This document shows positions 16,502 to 25,100 of a stretch of 64,000 bases of DNA, one piece after another (within the stretch, counting starts at the first letter, position 1; each line of letters opens with the position of its first letter). The notes under the pieces are model-generated. The model made no database searches. It saw nothing but the letters and a program-made list of their open reading frames with translations, and was not told the DNA's origin. The position numbers and the translations under genes were made by a program. Where the stretch lies: positions 1 to 64,000 of IMG/VR virus record IMGVR_UViG_3300032242_002802; one strand, given 5' to 3'. Origin of the DNA: a virus.

Positions 16502-16867
16502 GGGGGTGTTACAGAATTGATTTGTGGTCTAATAGTGATTATGCAAGTATCGGGTGGTCTAATGACCGATTAATAAATTAGTTGATACAATTTTAAACGG
16601 AAACGTAAATCAAGTAGGAACAAGTGAAGATATAGTAGCTTGCTTACAAAACAACATGATCTCTGATCTAGTAGTAGCTTAATTAAGTTTAAACTATTAT
16701 GCACAAAAAAGCTGTGTCACCAGTTGAAAAGTGAAACCTTTTTATTAGAGTTTTGAGATTCAAAAACTAAATATTTTGTAAGTTAAGAAAAACTTACTAA
16801 ACTTGTAAATGAATAGTTATTATTAACTGAGAAAGACACGTTGGGCAGTACAACGTCACCTCCACAA
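16502..16867 (+). ncRNA. ssrA: Phage tmRNA (transfer-messenger RNA)
   Basis: A 366-nt gene-free locus with tmRNA architecture. The ends pair as a 7-bp acceptor stem, GGGGGTG (16502-16508) with CACCTCC (16857-16863), including a G3-U70 wobble, the alanyl-tRNA synthetase identity element. A long-range P2 helix pairs TAATAGTGATTAT (16530-16542) with ATAGTTATTATTA (16813-16825), 13 bp with three G-U pairs. Between them lies a tag reading frame ending NNMISDLVVA-stop at 16680-16682, placed as in known tmRNAs. CCA is not encoded (the 3' end reads ACAA), so it must be added. The T-loop (GGCAGTA in a 6-bp stem) is atypical. A terminator follows immediately. Confidence 0.9.
16617..16682 (+). other. 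tmRNA tag-peptide reading frame
   Basis: In-frame codons from GGA (16617) to TAA (16680-16682). The encoded tag ends S-D-L-V-V-A rather than the usual A-L-A-A of bacterial tags. The resume codon is not certain: GGA at 16617 is preferred because Bacteroidota tags usually begin with Gly, but the frame stays open further upstream. Confidence 0.6.
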
Positions 16868-16868
16868 C

Positions 16869-16898
16869 AAAAAAGTCCTTCAATTGAAGGACTTTTTT
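16869..16898. terminator. Bidirectional terminator after tmRNA
   Basis: AAAAAAGTCCTTC / GAAGGACTTTTTT with AATT loop, 5 nt beyond the tmRNA acceptor stem and overlapping the stop of the convergent gene. Confidence 0.88.
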
Positions 16899-17370
16899 AT
16901 TTTAACTTAACATATATATCAATATTTTTAATTTTCTTGTTTGTTGTCTTACCTGATAATAATTGTTTTCTATCATAGAAAAAATGTGTATGTTTTGTAA
17001 TATACATTGGAGTTTCAAAATCAACAACCAATTCATCTGCAAAATCTTTTTGATAAGAAGGAATCCAGGATTTAAGAAAAGTAGGACATATTTCATATTT
17101 AATATCTAACATTTCAAAGAATGGTATAAATTCATCTTTGATTTCTCTCCAGTAAAAAGAACGTGCTCTTGCAACTGCTCTTAGATGTGGTAAATCAACT
17201 TTAATTTTCCTTAATGATATTCTCCAAGCATCACAATTTGGTGTCCATACTATTTTCACTTCAAACCCTTCATCAAGTAAATAAGCTAAATTCTGATTAC
17301 AAAACTTTTGTAGTTCATCTTTGATTTCAGAATTACCAAAAGATTCAAAAAACTTTCTTAAATATTTCAT
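16897..17370 (-). CDS. Hypothetical protein with packaging peptide, 157 aa
   Basis: Starts MKYLRKFFESFGNS, capsid-targeting pattern with a cut after E9. The rest is soluble alpha/beta (GFEVKIVWTPNCDAWRISLRKI) with several aromatic residues. No family recognised. Minus-strand motif TTAATATATA sits four bases before the ATG. Confidence 0.72.
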   Translation of the reverse strand: MKYLRKFFESFGNSEIKDELQKFCNQNLAYLLDEGFEVKIVWTPNCDAWRISLRKIKVDLPHLRAVARARSFYWREIKDEFIPFFEMLDIKYEICPTFLKSWIPSYQKDFADELVVDFETPMYITKHTHFFYDRKQLLSGKTTNKKIKNIDIYVKLK

Positions 17371-17374
17371 ATAT

Positions 17375-17384
17375 TATATATTAA
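17375..17384 (-). promoter_or_regulatory. Late-promoter-like motif (minus strand)
   Basis: TTAATATATA in the direction of the 16897-17370 gene, with a 4-nt spacer to its ATG; it lies in a 31-bp divergent intergenic region. Confidence 0.55.
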
Positions 17385-17401
17385 ATATTAATTTTGTAAT
17401 T

Positions 17402-17908
17402 ATGATAAATAGATTTGATGGTAGATATAGTTTTCTTTCAAACTTCTACCCCTGTAAAATAGAACACCAAGGTATAACTTACCCATCTGTTGAACACTAC
17501 TATGTTGCAATGAAATGTAATAGTAATCAAACATTTGATGGAGTATATTATACACCTGTGGATTTTAGAGAAATGATTGCAACTATTAAAAGTCCAGGAC
17601 ATGTAAAGAAAATTGGCCAAAGAATTAAAATAAGATCTGACTGGGATTCTAAGAAATTAGAGTTTATGACTTGGGGTGTTAATGAAAAGTTCAAGGATCC
17701 TGCATTAAAAGAAATGTTACTAATGACTGGTGATGTTGATATTGTTGAGGGTAACTGGTGGCATGACATCTATTGGGGCCAATGTACTTGTGAAAAATGT
17801 GCAGGTAAAGGTAAGAATAAGTTAGGTAAACTTTTAATGGAAGTTAGAAGTGAACTAAATGGCACAAAGAAACCTAACCTTTATGATGTCTTATTTCCAA
17901 AAAAATAA
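17402..17908 (+). CDS. NADAR (YbiA/RibX-like) N-glycosidase-type protein
   Basis: 168 residues from the ATG at 17402. Hallmarks are FDGRYSFLSNFYPCKIEHQGITYPSVEHYYVAMK (5-38), KLEFMTWGVNEKF, and EGNWWHDIYWGQCTCEKCAGKGKNKLGKLLMEVR (116-149) with the zinc-knuckle CxC-x2-C insertion seen in one NADAR branch. NADAR domains bind ADP-ribose/NAD-type nucleotides; some remove ADP-ribose from guanine in DNA, countering DarT-type toxins. In a phage this suggests relief from ADP-ribosylation defence or NAD metabolism. Upstream of, and probably co-transcribed with, the methyltransferase. Confidence 0.88.
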   Translation: MINRFDGRYSFLSNFYPCKIEHQGITYPSVEHYYVAMKCNSNQTFDGVYYTPVDFREMIATIKSPGHVKKIGQRIKIRSDWDSKKLEFMTWGVNEKFKDPALKEMLLMTGDVDIVEGNWWHDIYWGQCTCEKCAGKGKNKLGKLLMEVRSELNGTKKPNLYDVLFPKK

Positions 17909-17952
17909 ACTTTTGGATTCTCAATGCATATAAAAACAAAACAATATAAAAA

Positions 17953-18942
17953 ATGAGTATCATATCATACTTTGGTGGTAAGGCAAACTTTCAATCCTTT
18001 ATTACACCTATAATTCCAAAAGATTGTAAAACTTATGTAGAACCATTTTCTGGTTCATTTGCAATTTACTTAGATTCTAAATTAGAGTTTGAGAATGTTA
18101 TCTTTAATGATAGAAATAGACATCAAGCTAATTTGATGCAATGTTGTTCAAGACCAGAAGAGTTTTTGGTTGAACTTAAAAAATTAATGGATTTTGGTGG
18201 ACTTCTTTATACAGAAGAAACTGAATTAGATAAAAAATGGGACTTCTATAAAGGAATTTATAGAACTTATGTTACTAATGATTTCTTAGATAATATGGAC
18301 TTTGAGATTGGTGATTTAAAAGTAGGTGCAATTTATGCCTTTTTAATTACATCAAGTTTCAGTTCTGTTTATCCAAGAGGTGGTGGTTTCACTGGATTTA
18401 AGAAAAAAACAAACAAATTAAATCTACAAATTTTAATCAATAAATTAGAGAAAAACAAATACACTGAAAGATTACAAAAGATTAATGAGTTTAATAACTT
18501 AGATTTTGAAGATGTTATTAAGATGCATGATGCAGAAGATACTTATATGTATTTAGACCCACCTTATGCTCGTTTTAATGACATTAAAAATGATGATGAT
18601 GGTAGAAGACTATTTTGGTATGGATGTGACACAGAGAACACCTTTGGGGTTTCCTCACATAGACGTTTATTAGAGTTGTTAAAACAATCTAAATGTAGAT
18701 GGTCATTATCATATTACTACTTTCCTTTATTAGAAGAATTATTACCTAAAGATGAATACTTTTGGACTTCAAAAGAGTTTCATAGACCATCTGCAGTTAT
18801 TAAGAATAAAGTAGAAGGTGTTGATAAAGAAAAAGGTGTTGAGTTATTGATTATGAATTACAACCCTGAGACTGGAGAAAAAATAAAAGTTAATTCAGAT
18901 GTTCAACAATCAGAACCAGAATGGGATCCATTTAGAGATTAA
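17953..18942 (+). CDS. DNA N6-adenine methyltransferase (Dam/D12 class)
   Basis: 329 residues in the D12 (alpha) order: SAM-binding motif I as YFGGKANFQSFITPIIP...YVEPFSGSFAIY near the N-terminus, then the catalytic DPPY in TYMYLDPPYARF near residue 200. Motif I reads FSGSFA instead of FxGxG, still compatible with SAM binding. It methylates adenine in a short site, giving protection from restriction or marking phage DNA. The 3' end is followed four bases later by the capsid-paralogue gene. A second, beta-class methyltransferase lies at 47748. Confidence 0.9.
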   Translation: MSIISYFGGKANFQSFITPIIPKDCKTYVEPFSGSFAIYLDSKLEFENVIFNDRNRHQANLMQCCSRPEEFLVELKKLMDFGGLLYTEETELDKKWDFYKGIYRTYVTNDFLDNMDFEIGDLKVGAIYAFLITSSFSSVYPRGGGFTGFKKKTNKLNLQILINKLEKNKYTERLQKINEFNNLDFEDVIKMHDAEDTYMYLDPPYARFNDIKNDDDGRRLFWYGCDTENTFGVSSHRRLLELLKQSKCRWSLSYYYFPLLEELLPKDEYFWTSKEFHRPSAVIKNKVEGVDKEKGVELLIMNYNPETGEKIKVNSDVQQSEPEWDPFRD

Positions 18943-18946
18943 TAAA

Positions 18947-19624
18947 ATGTTTGATAATATTAAGTTGAGTGATGTTATAACATTGGATAAAAGTGTTAAT
19001 ACTAACTTTACTAAGTATTCTACATCTGTAAGTGTTGGATTAATAGACTTTCAAGATATGAAAGAACATGTTTATAGTGATATTATACAAGCAATTGGAA
19101 GAAAATGTGTTAAAGAGTTAATGGATAATTCTATTACTGACTTTTTAGATTTATCAAAATATGATAATGATGTTGAATTAGTTAAACCTGCAACAGATGA
19201 ATTGATTGATTATATTATTAACTCTGGTTATAAGAAATGTATATTAAGTTCAATGTTGGCATCAGTTATTCAAGATGATATTAGATTTCATTTTAAAGCA
19301 ATGAATCAGAATATTACTATTAATGGTGCAGATATTTATAGTATAGGTTTTCTATCAACTATTGAATTATTTATTGACCCATATATGAGATTTAATGATA
19401 ATATTGTATTATTAATAAATGATTTGAGATTAAATGTTAACTATATTGATTCTGAAATTAAAAGTGATGCAACTTTTACACCAAGAATTGTTATAGATTT
19501 TAATATGTTTTCATCATATGATAGTAAAATATGTTATGTTGTTGATAAAATGTACTCTAACAATTATAATAAATATCTTGCTGAATTAAGAGATAAAAAA
19601 ATAGATACTTTATTAAATGATTAA
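18947..19624 (+). CDS. Diverged partial paralogue of the major capsid protein
   Basis: 225 residues from the ATG at 18947. Its second half reads like the capsid C-terminus: SMLASVIQD against GLAAALQDI, YSIGFLSTIELFIDPYMRFNDNIVLL against GSIGDISIYVDPYMRYNDNRIVL, and SDATFTPRIVIDF against SEATFAPRMLLRS. The first half could match the capsid region around VGTIEISSALRRTEIEDI. The N-terminal 300 residues of a capsid protein are missing. Possibly a vertex/decoy protein or a relic taking a new role. Sits outside the head cluster between a methyltransferase and a small unknown gene. Confidence 0.72.
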   Translation: MFDNIKLSDVITLDKSVNTNFTKYSTSVSVGLIDFQDMKEHVYSDIIQAIGRKCVKELMDNSITDFLDLSKYDNDVELVKPATDELIDYIINSGYKKCILSSMLASVIQDDIRFHFKAMNQNITINGADIYSIGFLSTIELFIDPYMRFNDNIVLLINDLRLNVNYIDSEIKSDATFTPRIVIDFNMFSSYDSKICYVVDKMYSNNYNKYLAELRDKKIDTLLND

Positions 19625-19943
19625 AACACATCTTGATAAGATAGTTGACTTAGGTTTTGTTGTTGATATAAGTTGGAATAGTGATTTTGCTATAGAGTTC
19701 TATGATATAGATATACTTGTATTAAGAGCTGTATATGAATCACATGATGATTTTGAAGACTTTATGGAGATTTGTATTGATATTTTTTATAGTTGGTATA
19801 ATGAGAATTATAAACTTATAGAAAGATATGAACATTGTCAAGATGATGAAAAGAATGAAATACAAGATAAGTTAGAAAAAGGTGTATTAGGACATATAAC
19901 AAAGACTGTTACAAGAGAATTAACACTTAATAAATTAATATAA
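19617..19943 (+). CDS. Hypothetical protein, 108 aa
   Basis: Overlaps the stop of the capsid-paralogue gene by 8 nt and is likely coupled to it. Acidic N-terminal half (VVDISWNSDFAIEFYDIDILVLRAVYESHDDFEDF) and a helical C-terminus. No family recognised. Ends at a terminator. Confidence 0.65.
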   Translation: MIKTHLDKIVDLGFVVDISWNSDFAIEFYDIDILVLRAVYESHDDFEDFMEICIDIFYSWYNENYKLIERYEHCQDDEKNEIQDKLEKGVLGHITKTVTRELTLNKLI

Positions 19944-19970
19944 AAAAGAGAAGTTTAACTTCTCTTTTTT
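19942..19970. terminator. Bidirectional terminator
   Basis: AAAAAAGAGAAGTT / AACTTCTCTTTTTT inverted repeat between convergent genes. Confidence 0.88.
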
Positions 19971-19971
19971 A

Positions 19972-20325
19972 TTATCTCATTAATCCTGCATTTACTAAAT
20001 CATTTACTATCTCTCTAGCTAATTCAGTTTTTAGATTATCATCATTTGCAACATTTTCTAAATCATACATTTTAAGATTATTAAGAACTATTTGGTGTGC
20101 TGTTAAGTCACTTCCATTTGATTCTTCTAAACTTTCAATAGAATCATCAACTTCATCTGCTGATAAGTCATCCATTTTTTTAGTTACATCATTATAATGA
20201 AACTTTGTGTTTCTTGGAAATTGTTGTTTATCTGCACTATTTTTAGTGAAGTCTCTTTTTAAGTCTTGAAGTTCAGCTTGCTCTTCTTCTTTTTTGAAAT
20301 CTTCAAATTTTACTATTTTTGCCAT
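19972..20325 (-). CDS. Acidic hypothetical protein, 117 aa
   Basis: Begins MAKIVKFEDFKKEEEQ, a possible looser version of the packaging peptide. Highly charged, Asp/Glu rich centre (SADEVDDSIESLEES) and a helical C-terminus. No family recognised. Last gene of a minus-strand run. Confidence 0.65.
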   Translation of the reverse strand: MAKIVKFEDFKKEEEQAELQDLKRDFTKNSADKQQFPRNTKFHYNDVTKKMDDLSADEVDDSIESLEESNGSDLTAHQIVLNNLKMYDLENVANDDNLKTELAREIVNDLVNAGLMR

Positions 20326-20341
20326 GATATTGTTTATTTTT

Positions 20342-21046
20342 TTATTGATTTTTTAATTTTCTATCTAATAACTTAGACATATTTGATCCAATTAAATAGT
20401 GAATATTTTTAATTGTATCACTTTCTACAGATTCTATTTCATCCATAAATCTAAATTGTAGTTTATATGTATCAATATCTTCTGGATCCTCTGTTAAATC
20501 TTTATCTATTTTATGAATTGAAAATTCAATATCATAACTATTATTAATATTTATTTTAAAGTCAAATGTAGTTTTATCACAAGAAACTATTTTAAACTTT
20601 GGTTCATACTCTACATCAAAAACAGAGTATTCTGTAATTTTAGCTCTTTTCATATAGTAATTTAAGAACATAGCAGGTGCTTCAATAAAGTCAGAAAGAA
20701 TTTGAATATCTTCACCAAAGTTATTTGATTCAATAATATCATCAATACTTTTCTTCATATCAATAATACTATCAAATTCTATTTTGTGATAAACACAATT
20801 TATATCATAAAGATATATAAATGAATTTTCAATAATATTTCTCTTTTCTAAGTCTGTTTTGAAAATAAACTTAGTATGTATAATAGATATATCTTCTGTT
20901 GAAAGTCCTTGTATGCAAATAACTAATTTAAGATAATCACCATCAGATGATTTTTCATAAACTGTTTCAATTGCACTTACTACTCCTTCTTCTTCTTTAA
21001 ATATATCTTTAAAGGCTTCTTCTATCTCAGCTATTCTAATGTTCAT
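20342..21046 (-). CDS. Hypothetical protein, 234 aa
   Basis: Soluble, acidic, rich in Ile and Asp with alternating strand-like segments (FKIVSCDKTTFDFKININNSYDIEFSIHKI) and a C-terminal basic helix. Two bases downstream of the nucleotidyltransferase-like gene, so co-transcribed with it. No family recognised. Confidence 0.65.
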   Translation of the reverse strand: MNIRIAEIEEAFKDIFKEEEGVVSAIETVYEKSSDGDYLKLVICIQGLSTEDISIIHTKFIFKTDLEKRNIIENSFIYLYDINCVYHKIEFDSIIDMKKSIDDIIESNNFGEDIQILSDFIEAPAMFLNYYMKRAKITEYSVFDVEYEPKFKIVSCDKTTFDFKININNSYDIEFSIHKIDKDLTEDPEDIDTYKLQFRFMDEIESVESDTIKNIHYLIGSNMSKLLDRKLKNQ

Positions 21047-21048
21047 AA

Positions 21049-21813
21049 TTAATTAAATTGTTTATCATAAGCTTCTCTTTTAAGCTTCATTATTTTTCCT
21101 ATATAGTTGTTTCTTCTTAATAATTTGAATACAAGATTTCCTGTTGAGAACTCTCCACCTTCACTATCAAGACCACTTTTTCTACTATCTTTTATTTTAG
21201 TCCACACTTTTTTAATTTTATCTTTAAGTAATTCATATTTATCTTTTTTTGCTGCTTCTTCTAAGTCATCTATTTTAGACATTATAGTTTTAGCTTTTTC
21301 TTTAATATCTTCTTCATCTGGAACAAAGTCAATCTTTTGAGGTTTCTTAACCCATTTATCTTTTAATATAGAATAAGCTCCACCAATTTTACCTGTTTCA
21401 ATTCCTTCATTTAATGAATTAATATCTTGTAACATTATTTCAACATCATATCCTTTTATTTGAATTTCATGTTCACCATTCCACATTTTTTTGGCATAGT
21501 CACAATACTTTTCAACTAATTCAACATTTTCATCAATATCAGAATGTCTTATAATAACATGTAAGTCAAAGTCAGAATATTTTTCAGACCAGTTATAATT
21601 ACATAAAGATCCACAGAATATAATATCAAGTACATCTGCTTCTAATTCTAAGTCACTATAAAAGTCTTCACCTATTTGTAACAATTCTCTTCTTATTTCA
21701 TCATCTAATTCAAATCCATCCCATACTTTAGGATTCAATTCATCTTTTAACTGAAATGATTTTACTGGTTCTAAATCAGCTTGTACAAATTCAAAATATT
21801 TTTCTATCTTCAT
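21049..21813 (-). CDS. Nucleotidyltransferase-fold protein with packaging peptide
   Basis: 254 residues. Starts MKIEKYFEFVQAD (packaging-peptide type). The centre has DIIFCGSLCNYNWSEKYSDFDLHVII (62-87), the G-S...D-x-D signature of the Pol-beta/MNT nucleotidyltransferase superfamily, with a third acid possibly in DVEIMLQD. The C-terminal part is a Lys-rich helical region. It may transfer a nucleotide to an RNA, protein or small molecule; the target cannot be told. If packaged it would act at the start of infection. Confidence 0.78.
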   Translation of the reverse strand: MKIEKYFEFVQADLEPVKSFQLKDELNPKVWDGFELDDEIRRELLQIGEDFYSDLELEADVLDIIFCGSLCNYNWSEKYSDFDLHVIIRHSDIDENVELVEKYCDYAKKMWNGEHEIQIKGYDVEIMLQDINSLNEGIETGKIGGAYSILKDKWVKKPQKIDFVPDEEDIKEKAKTIMSKIDDLEEAAKKDKYELLKDKIKKVWTKIKDSRKSGLDSEGGEFSTGNLVFKLLRRNNYIGKIMKLKREAYDKQFN

Positions 21814-21817
21814 ATTC

Positions 21818-21827
21818 TATATATTAA
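21818..21827 (-). promoter_or_regulatory. Late-promoter-like motif (minus strand)
   Basis: TTAATATATA in gene direction, four bases before the ATG of the 21049-21813 gene; overlaps the 3' end of the upstream fibre gene. Confidence 0.5.
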
Positions 21828-23212
21828 TTATAAACTCTTATTTCTATTGGTGTATTAGATAAAACATCATCTACTGGATATGTATTTCTATCAAATACTT
21901 GTATATTTATAGTATCTATACTATCATTACTTGATATATTTATAGTATTGTAATCATTGTTCAAAACAGGTGTAATGCTAGTAAATGTTTTATTTAATAT
22001 AAATGCACCATTTAATGTTGCATTGTAATCACCAGTATCAACTCTTGACCATGTTATATTTCCAATAGTATTCTCTAATACTATTGCAGTAGGAGATGCA
22101 GTTCCTGATTGTGTTAATAAAGCAGTATAAACTCTATATGTTGTTTTTGTTATAGAAATTAATTCAACTTCACCAAAATTCTCAACTGCACCATAAGTAC
22201 CAATTATTAATTGACCATTTGCAATATTTATTCTACCATAGTTTACTATAGTTCCATCAACTGTTAAATCACCATAAACCCAGTATTGACAATATTGAGG
22301 TATGACCACATAGTCATTTGGTTCTATATAATACTTTATATTAAATGCATCATTAGAATAGTTTTTAATAAATTGAAAACAATCTGCATTAACATCATAA
22401 GACAATGTGTAAATATTATCAGGTTGTATATCATATATCATTAAATCTACTAATCCATTAATAGATGGTTTTTTAACACTTTTATAACCAATACCATTTA
22501 TGTTTACTGAAACATTTTGTGAATTTGCCATATCAAATTTAGATAAAAATATAGCATCACTCTCATATATACTAAACTGAGGGGTTGTTGCTGTTGAATA
22601 AAGTGAACCATCACCAGTAAAATCAACTGAATAAACTTGTGTTAATTTCTCTTTATTCCATTGTCCTGTTGAATAAGTACCTTCATATTTATAAAGTGAA
22701 TTATCTTGATCATCAACTCTAACAGTCATTCCATTTGTAGGTATTGTATTAGTCCAATTTGTTGTAGATGAGTTATATTCTGATATAAAACCACCTGGGT
22801 TTCCTGCCCAAGGAGAACCAATTACAGATGAAAATTGATTAATACCTACTAAATATCTATCACCATCATTAGGTGAAGTAGGTATTGTAGTAACTATTGA
22901 TTTAACTGAACTTTGCCACTCATTATTTGTAGCACTTACACCATTATATTCAACCCAGTTAAGATTATTTAATAAATCAGTATCAACATTATTATATTTT
23001 AGTTGATAAGTTTTATTATTAGGATTATCATTATAAACAGTGACCAACATACCCCATTGTCTTCTTTGGATAATTATGCTATCTCTTTCTGATAGAGTTT
23101 CATATCCATGAGCACCACCTTTAATCTCATTTGCATAAGCTGTTGAGATTAAATCTAAAGAGTCATTTGGACGAATTGCTGCTGATATTAAAGTTCCTGT
23201 ATTTTGTGACAT
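21824..23212 (-). CDS. Tail fibre/virion surface protein
   Basis: 462 residues, Asn/Thr/Ser rich with a beta-structural look. It contains a DUF2793-like stretch (PTSPNDGDRYLVGI...GFISEYNSSTTNWTNTIPTNGMTVRVDDQDNSLYKYEG) common in fibre-like proteins, then a segment of short turns (YVVIPQYCQYWVYGDLTVDGTIVNYGRINIANGQLIIG) typical of stacked beta repeats, and an immunoglobulin-like C-terminus. Likely a receptor-binding or fibre subunit. Downstream partner of the 23229 gene. Confidence 0.72.
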   Translation of the reverse strand: MSQNTGTLISAAIRPNDSLDLISTAYANEIKGGAHGYETLSERDSIIIQRRQWGMLVTVYNDNPNNKTYQLKYNNVDTDLLNNLNWVEYNGVSATNNEWQSSVKSIVTTIPTSPNDGDRYLVGINQFSSVIGSPWAGNPGGFISEYNSSTTNWTNTIPTNGMTVRVDDQDNSLYKYEGTYSTGQWNKEKLTQVYSVDFTGDGSLYSTATTPQFSIYESDAIFLSKFDMANSQNVSVNINGIGYKSVKKPSINGLVDLMIYDIQPDNIYTLSYDVNADCFQFIKNYSNDAFNIKYYIEPNDYVVIPQYCQYWVYGDLTVDGTIVNYGRINIANGQLIIGTYGAVENFGEVELISITKTTYRVYTALLTQSGTASPTAIVLENTIGNITWSRVDTGDYNATLNGAFILNKTFTSITPVLNNDYNTINISSNDSIDTINIQVFDRNTYPVDDVLSNTPIEIRVYN

Positions 23213-23228
23213 TTCTATTCTATATTTT

Positions 23229-24209
23229 TTAGCTTATTATAATATTTAATGGTGAGTTTTGTGCAGTATTACTTACCCAAACTTCATAATTTGTTGACGC
23301 ACCATTTGAATTAGTAAATGACCAACCTGTTTTTACTTTTGTAAATGCAGTATTTGGTAAACCATTTACATTAAATGTTGGTGAAGTTGATCCACTTACT
23401 GAACTTGGCCAAGCAAATATTAAATAATTACCACCTCCATTAATACTTGTATATGTTTTACTTTTTGTTGTACTTAGTTGACTATTCAATCCTAATATTA
23501 TTGAGTTTGTTACTGCAGTAGTTACATAAGAAGTATATGATGGATTTAATGTTAAGTCTGGATTAGGATAAGTAAGACCACTAAGGTCAATAGTACCCCA
23601 GTATATTTTATTCATCCAAGTTATTGTTGCACTTGTTGATGTGGTTTCAGTACCATCATTTACATTCATTGTAAAAGTATTTGTTGTACTTGAAGGTAAA
23701 GGGAAACTATAGGTTCCTGTAACAATTCTTGTTCCTGTTTGAGAATTTCCTGTTATACCACCAATAGTTGAACCATCAATAACAACACTTAATATTGTAT
23801 TTGAACTTTTAGTTACAGACCAATTAAGATTTTGAACTAAACTTTGTCCATATTCTTTTTGGATATTTGGTGTAAGTGATATTGTAGGTGGTGTGTAAGG
23901 ATAGAAAATTGCATCAAACATTTGTTGAATTGTTTGTGGTGTTGGAAATGTTGTTCCTGAACTAACTCCACCAACTGAAATTGTTGTTGGATTTGTATTC
24001 ATATATGTTGTAGGTGTAGCTGATGCTGATGCAACAATAACACTTAAATCATTTATTCTTTCCCAAAGAGTAAATACAGAATCTCTAACATCTTTGGCTT
24101 TAACTAAATTTGTGGTATTATTAGGGATTTGATTTAATAAATCAGCAACCTGATCATAACGAAATGATTCAATAGTACTTCCAGTTCCATATCCATATAA
24201 AAGAGCCAT
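23229..24209 (-). CDS. Tail fibre-like virion protein
   Basis: 326 residues, Thr/Ser/Asn rich. N-terminal part (YDQVADLLNQIPNNTTNLVKAKDVRDSVFTLWERI) resembles the attachment helix of fibre proteins. It is followed by a Thr-rich stretch, then beta-sandwich-like repeats (TPPTISLTPNIQKEYGQSLVQNLNWSVTKSS, a pattern common in Bacteroidota phage fibres) and a C-terminal domain. Starts MALLYGYG. Precedes and is likely co-transcribed with the 21824 gene. Confidence 0.68.
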   Translation of the reverse strand: MALLYGYGTGSTIESFRYDQVADLLNQIPNNTTNLVKAKDVRDSVFTLWERINDLSVIVASASATPTTYMNTNPTTISVGGVSSGTTFPTPQTIQQMFDAIFYPYTPPTISLTPNIQKEYGQSLVQNLNWSVTKSSNTILSVVIDGSTIGGITGNSQTGTRIVTGTYSFPLPSSTTNTFTMNVNDGTETTSTSATITWMNKIYWGTIDLSGLTYPNPDLTLNPSYTSYVTTAVTNSIILGLNSQLSTTKSKTYTSINGGGNYLIFAWPSSVSGSTSPTFNVNGLPNTAFTKVKTGWSFTNSNGASTNYEVWVSNTAQNSPLNIIIS

Positions 24210-24258
24210 AGATTAATTTGTTTTTATGTATATATTAAAATATTATTTCCATAAAAAT

Positions 24259-24284
24259 AAAAAAGAGAGTCAAACTCTCTTTTT
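24259..24284 (-). terminator. Terminator of the 24288 gene
   Basis: AAAAAGAGAGT-CAA-ACTCTCTTTTT hairpin; serves the minus-strand gene and insulates the fibre genes. Confidence 0.82.
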
Positions 24285-24287
24285 ATA

Positions 24288-25007
24288 TTACTCTTTTTTA
24301 CTCCAAAGATAAAAATCATCAGTTTTCTCAAAATTAAACTTAGTGAAGTTATTTTCAAGTGAATTATTTATCAAGTCTGTAATTCTATCATCATCTAATT
24401 GAGATTCTATATAACTTTCTGCTTTAGATTTATCTATCAGATTTTCTAATTTAACAACAAGTCCTAATAAATCAACTTCTTCTTTTAATAACTCATCTGT
24501 TAAATATTCTACAATATTACCTTTTATAATATCCATCTCATCTTTATTATAAACAATTACCAATAAATCATCATTTTCCCAGTTTGTTACTTTGAATAAG
24601 TGTTTATCAGAATCAACTATATCTATTTGACTTAAATTAGCATCAAAATGGTCTGCTAAGAATTTCTCAGCTTTAATATCAGTTCTACCAACTCCTTTAT
24701 AAAGACATTGTAAAAGTGAAGTAAACTTAAAATCTACAGATTCAAATACTTTGAAACTTTCAAATGTTAAAACACCATCAGATTCCATATGAACTCTATC
24801 TTCAATTACATCATTTATTACTTGTTTGATTCCATTAATATCTTTTAAACCATTTCTTTCAATAAACTTTTCAAACTTATCTGAACCTGTCTTTAAATAT
24901 CTTTTTAGATTGGTAGGTCTAATCTTCCATTTATCCATATAGTCATCAACAAGTTTATTTACTACTTGATAATATTTATTTGCATCTTCTCTACTACTTA
25001 TTGACAT
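24288..25007 (-). CDS. Hypothetical protein, 239 aa
   Basis: Helical, acidic. An internal phrase LTFESFKVFESVDF recalls the packaging peptide but lies near residue 80, not at the N-terminus. The N-terminus SISSREDANKYYQVVNKLVDDYMDKW looks like a helical bundle. No family recognised. A TTAATATATA-type motif lies further upstream (about 25042-25051), not at four bases. Confidence 0.62.
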   Translation of the reverse strand: MSISSREDANKYYQVVNKLVDDYMDKWKIRPTNLKRYLKTGSDKFEKFIERNGLKDINGIKQVINDVIEDRVHMESDGVLTFESFKVFESVDFKFTSLLQCLYKGVGRTDIKAEKFLADHFDANLSQIDIVDSDKHLFKVTNWENDDLLVIVYNKDEMDIIKGNIVEYLTDELLKEEVDLLGLVVKLENLIDKSKAESYIESQLDDDRITDLINNSLENNFTKFNFEKTDDFYLWSKKE

Positions 25008-25100
25008 TGTTAACTTATGTTATTTATTAAATGTATATATTAAAAAAATATTTTCATTTTTTTTCTAAACAAATAATAAGTTTGATGATATATAATCATG

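Noticed and set aside
16435-16897. The gene-free 460-bp locus considered as an origin or a decayed gene
   Set aside because: Paired ends with G3-U70, the 13-bp P2 helix and a terminal tag frame identify it as tmRNA.
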